From: Pseudomonadota bacterium
GTDB taxonomy: Bacteria; Pseudomonadota; Gammaproteobacteria; Legionellales; Legionellaceae
Direction of reading: 5' to 3'
DNA: 56,520 nt
Assembly (NCBI GenBank): GCA_021848965.1
Contig: JAJZTL010000002.1
Location: 1 to 56,520 of the forward strand
In this document: piece after piece, positions 9,333-17,682 of the stretch
How the letters are laid out: the number at the start of each line of letters is the position of its first letter
Position numbering within the stretch: position 1 is the first letter of the stretch
Notes under the pieces: model-generated
What the model was told of the DNA's origin: nothing
Databases searched by the model: none
What the model saw: the letters and a program-made list of their open reading frames with translations, nothing else
Made by a program: the position numbers and the translations under genes

Positions 9333-10376
9333 TTAAGAGATTGATAACGGTTGAGAAGTAAAAGTACGATTATCAAAGCAAGAAAATATCTTGTTTAAAA
9401 TAGTCTGGTGGTTCACATCCGAATTAGTTTGGAATAGTTGATTAATATCATTAAGTGCATCCTTTTGATATAAAGCAAAATACAACAATAAGAACGACAT
9501 AATATTGTTAGATTTCTGTTTAAAGTCGAGCACCTTATAATCTTGTTTAGTATCGATATACTTCTTTAGATAAAATGTTGAAGCTAATAAATCTTGATCC
9601 AGTAATTTAAAAAACTGCGATTTAAAAGAATTTTCCTGATACCCTACATGAAAAAAAAGATCACCAGAATCATCAGCCAATTCTGAGGCATGGACGGCAA
9701 TTTCTATATCTTCAATATTATCTAGACGCTTTGCAAAATCCCCTCTTACCTTTTGATTAAAAAGGAAAGAAAAAATACCTAAATCCACACCAAGTAAATC
9801 ATTGGCAATAAGGTTCAATCTCTGCATGTGATCTCTGTCAAAAATAGAGAGAGAGTTACGTGTGTGATTCACCATATTGAATTTGAAAGTCCAACAATCA
9901 AATTGGTGAATTAATTCATAAGTCAGCTCAAGCTTGTTGAACATACACATTTCTTGGTCAGAACAAATGATAGGTAAATTTGTATTCATGCCAAGTAAAG
10001 CAAGACGTTTAATTGCTCTGGAGCTAAGAGGTTGATCAGTTAATTTTATGACCTTTAACATGGCAGGCTTAACATCATAGATTTGACTTTTCTGTTCTTC
10101 TGTCAACGTCTCAAACGGCACAAGTAAAGGCAAATCAGTATTTACTAAGGAGTCAATAATATAATTTGAAAATGTCGAGAGGAATAATGGCTCATATTGA
10201 ATCGATAATTTCAGTCTCGACTCATAAAAACTGCCAAAGTTCTGATATATATTATTAAGCTCTGGATTAACTGATATATTTAATTGATTTAAACCGTTTA
10301 AAAAATCAAACTGTGTAGAATGATTTAAGTTTCTAACTGATTTATATAAATAAGGTTGTAAATATTCATCGAACAT
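9333..10376 (-). CDS. Unknown transfer-operon protein (347 aa)
   Basis: This gene lies between dotN and dotO, with 12 nt to dotO and 6 nt to dotN, and has the ribosome binding site GAGGTCTT. No signal peptide, membrane segment or catalytic motif is visible. The sequence is mixed alpha/beta with many aromatic and Asn residues. In Legionella icmJ and icmB are adjacent, so this is an extra gene in an otherwise conserved order. Its operon position suggests a cytosolic or ATPase-associated transfer factor; that is inference only. Confidence 0.7.
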   Translation of the reverse strand: MFDEYLQPYLYKSVRNLNHSTQFDFLNGLNQLNISVNPELNNIYQNFGSFYESRLKLSIQYEPLFLSTFSNYIIDSLVNTDLPLLVPFETLTEEQKSQIYDVKPAMLKVIKLTDQPLSSRAIKRLALLGMNTNLPIICSDQEMCMFNKLELTYELIHQFDCWTFKFNMVNHTRNSLSIFDRDHMQRLNLIANDLLGVDLGIFSFLFNQKVRGDFAKRLDNIEDIEIAVHASELADDSGDLFFHVGYQENSFKSQFFKLLDQDLLASTFYLKKYIDTKQDYKVLDFKQKSNNIMSFLLLYFALYQKDALNDINQLFQTNSDVNHQTILNKIFSCFDNRTFTSQPLSIS

Positions 10377-10382
10377 AAGACC

Positions 10383-11144
10383 TCACTTACTCAAATTTGC
10401 AAGCAATTTTTGCTCATAAATTTGAGTCCATTTATTAGAATTAAACTCATCTAATGATAAATAATACTGAATTTGATCCTGACTAAAAATATTCTCATTA
10501 AATAGTAAAACGAAAGGAAAAAGTGAACCTTGCTTAATCTGACCACCCTTACCTTTTATCACCTTGATCGCATTAATAAGACGTTCCAAACCATCATTTG
10601 AAGCTAGCGACTGGCGAATGTAAGCAGCATTAATACGATCATCAATCAGGGCTTCTTTAACATCTTTTTCAGCTTCAGGATATTCAGTAAAAATGCTATT
10701 ACGCACTTGTTCCAGATCAATATTGGGACGTGAAAACTGCATGGCTAAATTATCAATAAGAGAGGCAAAGACACCACCTGACTTAAAATAAACATTGATA
10801 GCTTTATCAGGATGGTGAGATAACACAATCATAAATCTGACAATGTGATTTACCTGAACCTGATCGAGATCGTGGCAAATACCTAAAGAAGCTGCCTTAT
10901 CGGAGAGACACCACGACAGATGATGTACACGATGGCATAGGGTACAGGCAGGTACTAAATTGGATTCATTGTTATTACTGTGATTTCCGTCAAGATGGTG
11001 AATTTCTAGAAACTTTAAATCCTGAAAATCACAGAAATAGCAACGATGATCATGCTTAGCAAAAAAGGGAACAGAAATATTTGAATCAACTACGTGCAGG
11101 TATTTTTCTGCATCTGAGATAGTGTCCATTTGCAAATAATTCAT
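10383..11144 (-). CDS. dotN: HNH-fold coupling-complex protein, DotN/IcmJ-like
   Basis: The 253-residue protein has an N-terminal HNH/zinc module: C35xxC38, H49-H50, then an Asn-rich stretch with NLVPAC, C67xxC70, and H71, H74, H75. In Legionella the DotN/IcmJ protein has an HNH-like zinc fold, binds the DotL tail, and its gene lies beside icmB and icmD. Order here is dotP, dotN, unknown, dotO, so synteny supports the call. The C-terminal 130 residues are helical and not recognised. The full HH..N..H set suggests an active nuclease is possible, which would be unusual for DotN. The ribosome binding site is AAGGAAATG. The alternative is an unrelated HNH nuclease. Confidence 0.68.
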   Translation of the reverse strand: MNYLQMDTISDAEKYLHVVDSNISVPFFAKHDHRCYFCDFQDLKFLEIHHLDGNHSNNNESNLVPACTLCHRVHHLSWCLSDKAASLGICHDLDQVQVNHIVRFMIVLSHHPDKAINVYFKSGGVFASLIDNLAMQFSRPNIDLEQVRNSIFTEYPEAEKDVKEALIDDRINAAYIRQSLASNDGLERLINAIKVIKGKGGQIKQGSLFPFVLLFNENIFSQDQIQYYLSLDEFNSNKWTQIYEQKLLANLSK

Positions 11145-11167
11145 TTTTCATTTCCTTTTTGAGGTAA

Positions 11168-11192
11168 TGGGATAATAGGAAGCCTATTATCC
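11168..11192 (-). promoter_or_regulatory. Strong hairpin without a T tract between dotP and dotN
   Basis: GGGATAATAGG, a 3-nt loop and CCTATTATCCC form an 11-bp perfect stem in the 60-bp gap between dotP and dotN. It has no T run on either strand. It is more likely an RNA-processing, stabilising or partial-termination element than a full terminator, and could make dotE/dotP transcripts more abundant than those downstream. Confidence 0.5.
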
Positions 11193-11204
11193 CAATTGCG
11201 TCAA

Positions 11205-11609
11205 TTAGACGTTTCCTGCTGCTGAGTTCGCACCAGAGAAGAAGAAGTAGCCTGAACCTGCCAAGACCACACCTACAGCCAATTTACCAATTGCTTTTGG
11301 AGCAGTCGCATCACTACCAGGTTTTCCGATTTTGGTAAAATCCAGAATTGCCAAGACAAACAGAACGAATCCTACAAAGATCATTGCTAACTGGCCAAAT
11401 GCCATTGCATCATTTAGACCGCTTGTAGCACGATCCTTAATGTCACCTACTGATTCACCTGCCGCAGCTGCACCACGTTTTGAACCACCCTCTAGAGCAG
11501 TTGTATCAGCAAAAGAAGATGCTGCCATGCTACACATTGTTAAAAACACACCTGCTTTTAAATAAGCGCTGCTAGTTGCATTTTGTAAGCTATTGATATT
11601 TAAAGACAT
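11205..11609 (-). CDS. dotP: Inner-membrane transfer protein, DotP/IcmD-like
   Basis: The 134-residue protein has a signal-like N-terminus (hydrophobic residues 18-31, ASSFA), then a Gly/Ala-rich loop and two membrane segments (about 62-85 and 104-124). This matches the small IcmD/DotP (TraR) proteins of type IVB systems. I chose ATG 11609, with GAGG spaced 7 nt; a GTG four codons upstream (11621) overlaps that ribosome binding site. It lies directly after the dotE homologue, as in Legionella (icmC-icmD). Confidence 0.72.
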   Translation of the reverse strand: MSLNINSLQNATSSAYLKAGVFLTMCSMAASSFADTTALEGGSKRGAAAAGESVGDIKDRATSGLNDAMAFGQLAMIFVGFVLFVLAILDFTKIGKPGSDATAPKAIGKLAVGVVLAGSGYFFFSGANSAAGNV

Positions 11610-11711
11610 TTTTCGCCTCACTTTTCCTTTTTAGATTTTTCTGTGAAAAATCAAAGATTTAGATTTATTATCCAAGTGGATCGACCAACTTAGACAGTTA
11701 TTAAAAAGTTT

Positions 11712-12290
11712 TTAGGTAAGCCCGATGATTTTAAAAAAATCAAGCCCAAAAATTGTTGCTGCTAAAGCATGAACTTCTTCTATTTTGTATGCGAGCATTC
11801 CTCCTATGAGATAGACAAAGCCTTGTGCATTACTTGATTTACCAATGCCATCACTATTGTCTCTCCAGATAAATAGACCTTTCATTAGTGCCAGTAGTCC
11901 AACTAGCTGACACACACCGATTAGAACCAAAACTGTAAGATTCAGTTCCGCTGTATAAGAATTTCCAACATTTTGTGAATAGTCGTAATAAGTGACCGCA
12001 GCAGGTGTCGTATCACTCATAAAACTTCCCATCACATCGACTAATTGGAGATTTAAACCCAATTGCGCCATGATCACTGCGATGATCATTTTTACAAAAA
12101 CACCCATCGCAGATGGACGGCGAATTTGTGTTAAATATCGACTTGCATTGACTGGATCTACTACACCAACGAAGTCGAAAACTGCTCTTACAAAGATAAT
12201 GAATCCAAATAAAATACATGCGTAACGAACAACTGTTGTCGTAGCAACGATTAACGTTCCTGAGTTCTGTAATACCTCAACAAATTCCAT
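11712..12290 (-). CDS. dotE: Inner-membrane transfer protein, DotE/IcmC-like
   Basis: The 192-residue protein has about four hydrophobic segments (roughly 18-40, 63-83, 115-135 and 155-180). Its size and topology fit IcmC/DotE (TraQ). It shares the hydrophobic style of the following dotP homologue, to which IcmC is distantly related. The ribosome binding site is AAGGAGTCGGAGC. It is 18 nt after dotF and in the canonical order dotF-dotE-dotP. Confidence 0.72.
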   Translation of the reverse strand: MEFVEVLQNSGTLIVATTTVVRYACILFGFIIFVRAVFDFVGVVDPVNASRYLTQIRRPSAMGVFVKMIIAVIMAQLGLNLQLVDVMGSFMSDTTPAAVTYYDYSQNVGNSYTAELNLTVLVLIGVCQLVGLLALMKGLFIWRDNSDGIGKSSNAQGFVYLIGGMLAYKIEEVHALAATIFGLDFFKIIGLT

Positions 12291-12308
12291 GCTCCGACTC
12301 CTTGATCA

Positions 12309-13211
12309 CTATTTAGTGAACGAAACTTCACCAGATTGTTCGTTTACATCAAGAACTCGGTAGCCTGTTGGTAAGCGATCACCTACAGCATAAGAACTTG
12401 TATTTCGGCCATCAGTGAGCCATACACGATTACCCACAGTCGCAATCACTTCTTGATTGGCAGGTATTGCTTTACCTACTGCAACACCTTTTTTAGTTTC
12501 ACGTAGCGTTACAACGTTCGCACCTTGATTCGCACGGGTATTTTTGATTAACAATTGAAGTTGACCAATGGTGATATGCTGACGTTGAACCACATCACGC
12601 ATACTGTTTAACTGTGCACGTAATTGAGTGTTTTCAGTTTGAGCCTGAATCAGTTCTTGATTTGTCATAGCAGCCTGTTGTTGCATCTGTCCTTGTGGGC
12701 TGTTCGGATTAACAGGTGCAGGAGTATTCGGAACATACACTGGAGGTAAATTGTTCGCTGCATTGAACTGGCTAATTAACTGTTGACCCTCGTAGCTATA
12801 TGCAGGTACGTCTTGTCCATTGCTAGTCTTGATTGTCACATCACCAGAAACAGGTTGAGTCTGTTTTGGCATAGTTACAGGAACTTCCATCATTTGAGTT
12901 TCCTGATACGGCGCAGGCATATTCTGGAAACCTCCTGCTGCTGCCATATTTGGATCAGCCATCGGCGCACCATTCGGCACTGACGGTGCTACTTGAGGAG
13001 CTGCTGCTGTCTCTACTGGAACTTCCTGAGCAACTTGCTTATTACCACCTTTCTTACCCATGAATAAGAAAACAACAAGTAATAATCCGACCACCACAGC
13101 ACCAATAATGATGTATTTCTCTTTATTGGATTTACCAGTTTCAGGCGCATGTGTAGATGATTCATAAGAATAATCATCAATATCGTGGTCTAAATCTTGA
13201 TTCTGACTCAT
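12309..13211 (-). CDS. dotF: Inner-membrane core protein, DotF/IcmG (TraP)-like
   Basis: The 300-residue bitopic protein has an acidic cytoplasmic N-terminus (residues 1-30), a membrane segment at 33-51 (IIIGAVVVGLLLVVFLFMG), then a Pro/Gln-rich periplasmic linker. A coiled coil spans about 180-220 (NQELIQAQTENTQLRAQL), and a compact C-terminal domain ends VLDVNEQSGEVSFTK. This topology and the position between dotG and dotE fit DotF/IcmG. The ribosome binding site is GGAG, 8 nt before the ATG. Confidence 0.75.
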   Translation of the reverse strand: MSQNQDLDHDIDDYSYESSTHAPETGKSNKEKYIIIGAVVVGLLLVVFLFMGKKGGNKQVAQEVPVETAAAPQVAPSVPNGAPMADPNMAAAGGFQNMPAPYQETQMMEVPVTMPKQTQPVSGDVTIKTSNGQDVPAYSYEGQQLISQFNAANNLPPVYVPNTPAPVNPNSPQGQMQQQAAMTNQELIQAQTENTQLRAQLNSMRDVVQRQHITIGQLQLLIKNTRANQGANVVTLRETKKGVAVGKAIPANQEVIATVGNRVWLTDGRNTSSYAVGDRLPTGYRVLDVNEQSGEVSFTK

Positions 13212-13231
13212 ATCAAAAACTCCAAATGCTT

Positions 13232-14857
13232 TTATTCTGTAATGTCTTTATTAATGAAGATGTAGAACACAGTGCCTACTGGCGTTCTAAATGTAGTCGG
13301 CTTATTGCCGTAGATACTGTCGATCTTAGATCCGAAATCTTCACCAAGTTGACCAACCACGTTACCCATGATGCGCTTGTTACTTGGTTCTTCCTGATTC
13401 ACTATCACAGCACCATTGGTGTATGTGGTATTACCCAGATAGTCACGGTATGCGTTGCCATAGCCCTTTGCAGCACTACTCGCAATCATGGCCGTTGAGT
13501 TCTTGAGAATGTGACGATCTATATAGGTCGCCATACCGAAAGAGCCTTGTAGCGTTTGTGCAGTAGCATCAATAGAAAATTCAGGTTTAACGCCATCAGA
13601 TAAGACACGACTTAAAGTAAACTGAATGTTGTCTTGAGTTTTTCTGACATTTCCAATTACCTTACGGCCTTTAAGTTTCCCCGTCATAATTTCGGAAAAC
13701 ACTTGATCACCGTCATCGGTATTCACATCATTTAATAATCGTGCAGTAACTCTTGTACCTGCGGGAATGAGGATTTTCTTTCCGTTACCTGTATTAGTAC
13801 CGTTTGCGGAATTTGCCCCACCATAATTAAGGTTAGATCCGTTACCTTGATTTCCGTTACCTGTAATTTGTCCATTACCTGTATTCGTACCATCTACGGA
13901 ATTAGGGTTTTCAACTGCATAAGTTGATACGGCGTAACCCGTGCGTTTATTACCGCCGTTTTTCTGATCTTCACCAGAAAGTCGCTTGATCTGCTTTTCA
14001 ACAAATCCATACAGAGTTGTTTCTGATTTTTCATTCTCAGAAATCTGTCTTTGTGATTCTTGGTCATACCAAGATGCAAATTCATTATTGTTCTGCACGT
14101 ATTGCTGAGCAGCAGGACTTGCATAATCAGGAGCTAATTGGACATATTGCGGTTGCTGCGAATATTGCGCCTGTTGAACCTGACCTTGTGCAGCCTGACC
14201 ATTGGCAGGTACTTGCTGCCCTTGCGCCGTGTTACCGCTATATGACAGGTTTTGAGTTGAATTAAATAACGTACCGTTTACCTGCCCTGACGTAACGCCA
14301 TTCGCTGCGTTATTGGTAGCAGGCAATACTGCCTGACCTTGACCGTTGGATTGACGAATCACCAAGTTACGAGGAGTGAAACTCTCCCCACGTTGTTGCG
14401 CTTGCTGAGCCAGAATCGCCTCTTGTTGACGAATATATTGGTACTGTTCTGGCGTAACTTCTTCTGCCTGCCCTACGTTTGTTTCAGGTGCATCGAATTT
14501 AGTCTTAGAAGCATCAATCTGGTCTGGTGTTTTTGATCCTGCAAAGAACAGTTTAAAAATACCAATCAGCAAAATAATTGCGATAAACGTACCGATAATG
14601 ACCATGAAACGAAAAATTCCATTCTCGTTCCAGTTCTTCATAAACTTTTCACCAAACTTCATATTGATGCGCTCATCTGCATCATTAGGGCGAATGGCAT
14701 TTGGGTTATAAGTATCGTTGATACCATCTGAATTAACGTGCGTATTCTGATTTTGTTCAGTCTGAACTAGATCAACGCCGTTATTTTGTTCAGTTTGTCC
14801 TACATCAATATTTTGATCGTTAGGTACTGACTGAGAGTTTTGATTATCTTGAGTCAT
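13232..14857 (-). CDS. dotG: Core-channel protein, DotG/IcmE (TraO) with VirB10-like domain
   Basis: The 541-residue protein has a cytoplasmic N-terminus, a membrane segment at about 82-104 (FRFMVIIGTFIAIILLIGIF), a long Gln/Asn/Gly-rich periplasmic region, and a VirB10-like C-terminal domain from about residue 360 (KILIPAGTRVTARLLNDV). VirB10-type proteins span both membranes and gate the outer pore. It is much shorter than Legionella DotG (about 1050, with pentapeptide repeats) and nearer IncI TraO. Residues about 302-359 are an NG/TGNG repeat whose DNA (13780-13952) resembles the repeat family around the recombinase. The ribosome binding site is AAGGTG. Confidence 0.85.
   Translation of the reverse strand: MTQDNQNSQSVPNDQNIDVGQTEQNNGVDLVQTEQNQNTHVNSDGINDTYNPNAIRPNDADERINMKFGEKFMKNWNENGIFRFMVIIGTFIAIILLIGIFKLFFAGSKTPDQIDASKTKFDAPETNVGQAEEVTPEQYQYIRQQEAILAQQAQQRGESFTPRNLVIRQSNGQGQAVLPATNNAANGVTSGQVNGTLFNSTQNLSYSGNTAQGQQVPANGQAAQGQVQQAQYSQQPQYVQLAPDYASPAAQQYVQNNNEFASWYDQESQRQISENEKSETTLYGFVEKQIKRLSGEDQKNGGNKRTGYAVSTYAVENPNSVDGTNTGNGQITGNGNQGNGSNLNYGGANSANGTNTGNGKKILIPAGTRVTARLLNDVNTDDGDQVFSEIMTGKLKGRKVIGNVRKTQDNIQFTLSRVLSDGVKPEFSIDATAQTLQGSFGMATYIDRHILKNSTAMIASSAAKGYGNAYRDYLGNTTYTNGAVIVNQEEPSNKRIMGNVVGQLGEDFGSKIDSIYGNKPTTFRTPVGTVFYIFINKDITE
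13780..13952 (-). repeat. In-frame NG-coding repeat inside dotG
   Basis: In plus orientation the words CCGTTACCTGTATT, TACCGTTTGCGGAATT, CCATTACCTGTATT, CCATCTACGGAATT and ACGGCGTAA follow one another. They match words of the 17153-20140 repeats, for example CCATTACCTGAATT and ACGGCGTAAA in the 18011 block and TACCGTTGGCGG in the recombinase. They encode the low-complexity linker before the VirB10-like domain. CGCCGTG occurs again at 14226-14232 in the same gene. Independent low-complexity drift is the alternative. Confidence 0.5.
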
Positions 14858-14865
14858 AGAGCACC

Positions 14866-15975
14866 TTAGTTATTCAAAAATATAGTTGCAGTGCCATTGT
14901 TTCGGCTAACTGTAATTTGATTAATCGGATCAGGATAAATGAAGATTCCCATTCCAGATGTCGAACGTGCTGTTGTTTTATAGCTTGGGTATAAAACTGT
15001 ATCTCTGGTGCGCACGATGTACTGACCGTTGTAGTTCCATGCCTCCAGTGACGGATCTGTAGTCCGTACACGTTCTGCTTCTGGTGGCGGTGTACCATCC
15101 AAGAACATTAATGTCTGACTATCAATGTTTGCCATCACTCCACCCGAAAGCGAGTTTAGATTAGCTCTGAGTGCCGAATTTACCGCTGTCGGACTACGGC
15201 CTGATAATCGTGCGTCAATACGCATATCAACTTCATTCTGTCCTGTTGAAAGAATAAAAATGACTGGTGTAGATAAACCTTTTAACGTCACCGTTACATT
15301 GCCATACGCCGTTGCTGTGAGAGGTTCAATTGAGAGGATGTTTGTACCTTTATAATTACCCGATTCATCCTGTTTAGGCTTATCTGGTGGATTATCTGAA
15401 AATAGATCATGGTTAAAAGATACATGATCTATTTCCCACGGATTTCCTGACAAATCACTAAATACAATGCTTGAAAGCATACCTTTAGACAGTCTTACTA
15501 CAGGTGGCTGCGTAGCAGGACTAAGATCTACTGGCAATGAGCGCACGATTGGTCTCGCCGTGTATGAATACGGCGTAGACGCATCACGTTCTTGCTGCAA
15601 GAACAGATCTTTCAAGTTCTTTACTTGTTGTGGACTCAACGCCATACCAAGAGCTTCAGCAACAATTTCCTCTTTAGAACGATTCACATTCATTGGAGGT
15701 GGGAAAGACGAACCAAACGATTGAGCACTTCCTAAATCGATGGTTGTTGGTGGAGCTTGTCCAACGTAGTCATTACGAGCTTGTTGCTGCTGCGGTTGAC
15801 CTTGCTGTTGGGGTGGCTGCGTCTGAGTCTGAGCAGGAGCAGCCAAGTTCTGCCCCTGTTGTTGCCCTTGAGCATTTTGTTGATTGGCCACAGGATCAGC
15901 TGCGTATGCAGTTGATCCGATCATCAGACCGATACAAATTGCCAGAGTTTTAAACTTAAGTTGTTGCATCATTGC
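14866..15975 (-). CDS. dotH: Outer-membrane core protein, DotH/IcmK (TraN)-like
   Basis: The protein has about 369 residues, a signal peptide (KFKTLAICIGLMIGSTAYA), a Gln/Pro-rich segment (residues 25-68), then a conserved periplasmic/outer-membrane domain with SFPPPMN, ALGMALSPQQV and LSKGMLSSIVFSDLSGNPW. DotH with DotC and DotD forms the outer-membrane ring of type IVB systems. I prefer ATG 15975, just after AGGTGG; a GTG at 15981 is an overlapping alternative. The position between dotI and dotG is canonical. Confidence 0.85.
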   Translation of the reverse strand, partial: AMMQQLKFKTLAICIGLMIGSTAYAADPVANQQNAQGQQQGQNLAAPAQTQTQPPQQQGQPQQQQARNDYVGQAPPTTIDLGSAQSFGSSFPPPMNVNRSKEEIVAEALGMALSPQQVKNLKDLFLQQERDASTPYSYTARPIVRSLPVDLSPATQPPVVRLSKGMLSSIVFSDLSGNPWEIDHVSFNHDLFSDNPPDKPKQDESGNYKGTNILSIEPLTATAYGNVTVTLKGLSTPVIFILSTGQNEVDMRIDARLSGRSPTAVNSALRANLNSLSGGVMANIDSQTLMFLDGTPPPEAERVRTTDPSLEAWNYNGQYIVRTRDTVLYPSYKTTARSTSGMGIFIYPDPINQITVSRNNGTATIFLNN

Positions 15976-15981
15976 CACCAC

Positions 15982-16680
15982 CTATTTAGTTCTAAGAATA
16001 ATGCTGCTCACGCCAATACCTTTCGGGTTGAATACATCACGTTGAGTGACTTCAACACGAATCTCAGCGACATACGTTCTAGAGTCAGCAGGTGAGTTTT
16101 TGCCGTTAAAATAGTCCATACGAATAGGAACTTGAACGATCCAAAAGCGGTTTCCGAAATTGTCGATACCTTTGTCATTGGTAACTTCTGGTGTTTGTAA
16201 CGCAGATGTCTGTAAGACGAGATAGTTCTGTTTGATTTGATCAATCAAACCAGACTGTCTTAATGTGGTGATAAAGCTTGAGCGACCTTTATCCGTGAAG
16301 TAACGGCGTAATACGTCAGTCGTTGAAATATCCGCATTTTTATAATCGATGGAGTAAGCATTAAGAACAGCTTCTTTAGCAAACTCTGCAATATTGGTAT
16401 TGGTAAATGCAGGGTTATCGTTTGGATTGATCTTACAGATGACACTGTTGTCAATTGTCTGGAATGCTTCCGCTTTAGGCATTTTAGAAAGCATGACAAT
16501 TAGCAGAACTAAAGCTACTACCAATGCAGGAATTACAACAAAGCACGCAGCCAACCAGAGCCTTTGCTTAGATACACGTTCAGAAATTTCCTTGATCGTT
16601 GCATCACGTTCAGCAAGACGGCTGTCTATGGTTTTTGGAGCTTTAGGACTTGAATGTTTTGGTTGATTTGGATCAGTCAT
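15982..16680 (-). CDS. dotI: Inner-membrane core protein, DotI/IcmL (TraM)-like
   Basis: The 232-residue bitopic protein has a cytoplasmic N-terminus (about 1-40), a membrane segment at about 42-66 (LWLAACFVVIPALVVALVLLIV) and a VirB8-like periplasmic domain (FAKEAVLNAYSIDYKNADI, VQVPIRMDY, VAEIRVEVTQRDVFNPKGIG). DotI is the VirB8-fold protein of type IVB channels. ATG 16680 is preceded by AGGG; a TTG two codons upstream also fits. It lies 6 nt before dotH. Confidence 0.86.
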   Translation of the reverse strand: MTDPNQPKHSSPKAPKTIDSRLAERDATIKEISERVSKQRLWLAACFVVIPALVVALVLLIVMLSKMPKAEAFQTIDNSVICKINPNDNPAFTNTNIAEFAKEAVLNAYSIDYKNADISTTDVLRRYFTDKGRSSFITTLRQSGLIDQIKQNYLVLQTSALQTPEVTNDKGIDNFGNRFWIVQVPIRMDYFNGKNSPADSRTYVAEIRVEVTQRDVFNPKGIGVSSIILRTK

Positions 16681-16690
16681 AATCAAAGCC

Positions 16691-16996
16691 CTATTGGGTA
16701 AATGTTTTTGTCAGTGGGTTGTATATGCAGGGAACTGATGAACCATCATCAAAAATGAATCTTACGAAATCAGGATTGATGAAGATAAAAATCACAAGTC
16801 CAACAATGACAAGCACTAAAAGCACAATGACTACGAGAAAAACATTCAATAGAACATCAAGAATTGACGAATAGAAAACTAATGTTGCGAAGTCAACATT
16901 ATTAGGATTATGGGGGTTACCCCACGTACTATATCGGTCAAATGTCGGTTGCGACATTTCCGAGTCTTTTTCTTCTAACTCATTCATCTTTATCAT
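16691..16996 (-). CDS. Small bitopic protein in the DotJ/IcmM position
   Basis: The protein is 101 residues (or 98 from the ATG at 16987) with one strong membrane segment (about 48-75). A short periplasmic tail contains DDGSSVPCIYNPLTK, reminiscent of the end of the DotI/DotJ membrane module. In Legionella icmM/dotJ (about 94 residues, related to the DotI N-terminus) sits just upstream of icmL/dotI, the same place as here. Similarity by eye is weak, so synteny carries the call. It is the first gene of the minus-strand transfer operon. Confidence 0.6.
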   Translation of the reverse strand: MIKMNELEEKDSEMSQPTFDRYSTWGNPHNPNNVDFATLVFYSSILDVLLNVFLVVIVLLVLVIVGLVIFIFINPDFVRFIFDDGSSVPCIYNPLTKTFTQ

Positions 16997-17063
16997 CTCG
17001 TCATCAAGACTGAGGCTTGTTTATTACTGCACTTCAAGTGACAGTATCTAGTGAGTACATTGT

Positions 17064-17095
17064 CTTAGTATTTTTAAAAATTAGCAATATCTTTT
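17064..17095 (-). promoter_or_regulatory. Putative promoter of the minus-strand transfer operon (TTTTTAAAAA type)
   Basis: On the minus strand TTGCTA is followed by a spacer containing TTTTTAAAAA and a GACAAT/TACTAA-like -10, roughly 70-90 bp upstream of the first transfer gene. TTTTTAAAAA at 17071-17080 is the same A/T word found upstream of several other operons here. The exact -10 is ambiguous. Confidence 0.35.
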
Positions 17096-17152
17096 TTTTA
17101 AAGTTAATAGATTTTTTTAAATTATTCAATTGACAAAATTAGCAATTCTATT

Positions 17153-17233
17153 CACGGCGTAATAATCCGCTAACTGGATTATTACCACTTACGGAATTGG
17201 ACTGCTCTGGAGAGAGCAACATAATACGCCGTG
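17153..17233 (-). repeat. Repeat block A, bounded by CACGGCG and CGCCGTG
   Basis: This 81-bp block starts with CACGGCGTAATAAT and ends with ATAATACGCCGTG, an inverted terminal pair. Inside are CCGCTAACTGG and CCACTTACGG separated by ATTATTA, then a small hairpin (GCTCTGGAGAGAGC). Its internal 32 bp from CCGCTAACTGG to ACGGAATT are identical to part of block B. It lies immediately downstream of the 89-aa ORF, in the way an attC site follows a cassette gene, but it lacks integron core sequences. Confidence 0.6.
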
Positions 17234-17252
17234 CGTATAATTTGAGTCGAGG

Positions 17253-17522
17253 TCATTCAGCCTGCTCATAAAGATACTTCAACGCAGACAAATAGATATA
17301 TTCATCATAAAAACTACTGTGATAATTCAATGTGGAGACAAATGAATCCTCCCCCTGCTCGTATTGCATGGTTGCGAAGTGCTGCCCTCTGATTGCATAC
17401 ATACCAGTTCTAGGACAGTACATAGTTTCTGTTTGATCTATAGCATCTTTAATAAATGCAGGAGCATTTTCCACAACTGCTTTTGCTTCTTTGGGTGTTA
17501 ATTCATTCATTTGATTGCTCAT
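17253..17522 (-). CDS. Small hypothetical protein (89 aa), cassette-like
   Basis: This is a compact soluble protein with no signal or membrane segment, containing NELTPKEAKAVVENAPAFI and a Tyr-rich C-terminus (YDEYIYLSALKYLYEQ). A second ATG lies four codons in (MNELT). No clear ribosome binding site is seen for either. It is the gene farthest from the recombinase, flanked by repeat block A downstream and block B upstream. The product is not recognised. Confidence 0.55.
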   Translation of the reverse strand: MSNQMNELTPKEAKAVVENAPAFIKDAIDQTETMYCPRTGMYAIRGQHFATMQYEQGEDSFVSTLNYHSSFYDEYIYLSALKYLYEQAE

Positions 17523-17548
17523 TTAAAATTTCATTTAAGAAAGCGTTT

Positions 17549-17666
17549 CATTCCGTAGACGGTAAATATTCCGCTAACTGGATTATTACCACTTACGGAA
17601 TTAGGCCAGTGACCTACCTCACCAATACCGATATATTCCACTATCGGTATTGAACCGTGCGCCGTG
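17549..17666 (-). repeat. Repeat block B
   Basis: The block contains, in plus orientation, TTCCGTAGACGG, CCGCTAACTGG, CCACTTACGG, ATACCGAT, CCACTATCGG and the boundary word GCGCCGTG at 17659-17666. It shares an identical stretch of just over 30 bp with block A. It fills the gap between the 89-aa and 93-aa ORFs. Confidence 0.6.
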
Positions 17667-17682
17667 TTTAACCAGATAGTAT

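Noticed and set aside
17228..17260. pdif (XerC/XerD) site at TGCGTATAA
   Set aside because: A XerC-like half is present, but the expected TTATGTTAAAT-type XerD half is missing after the 6-bp spacer.
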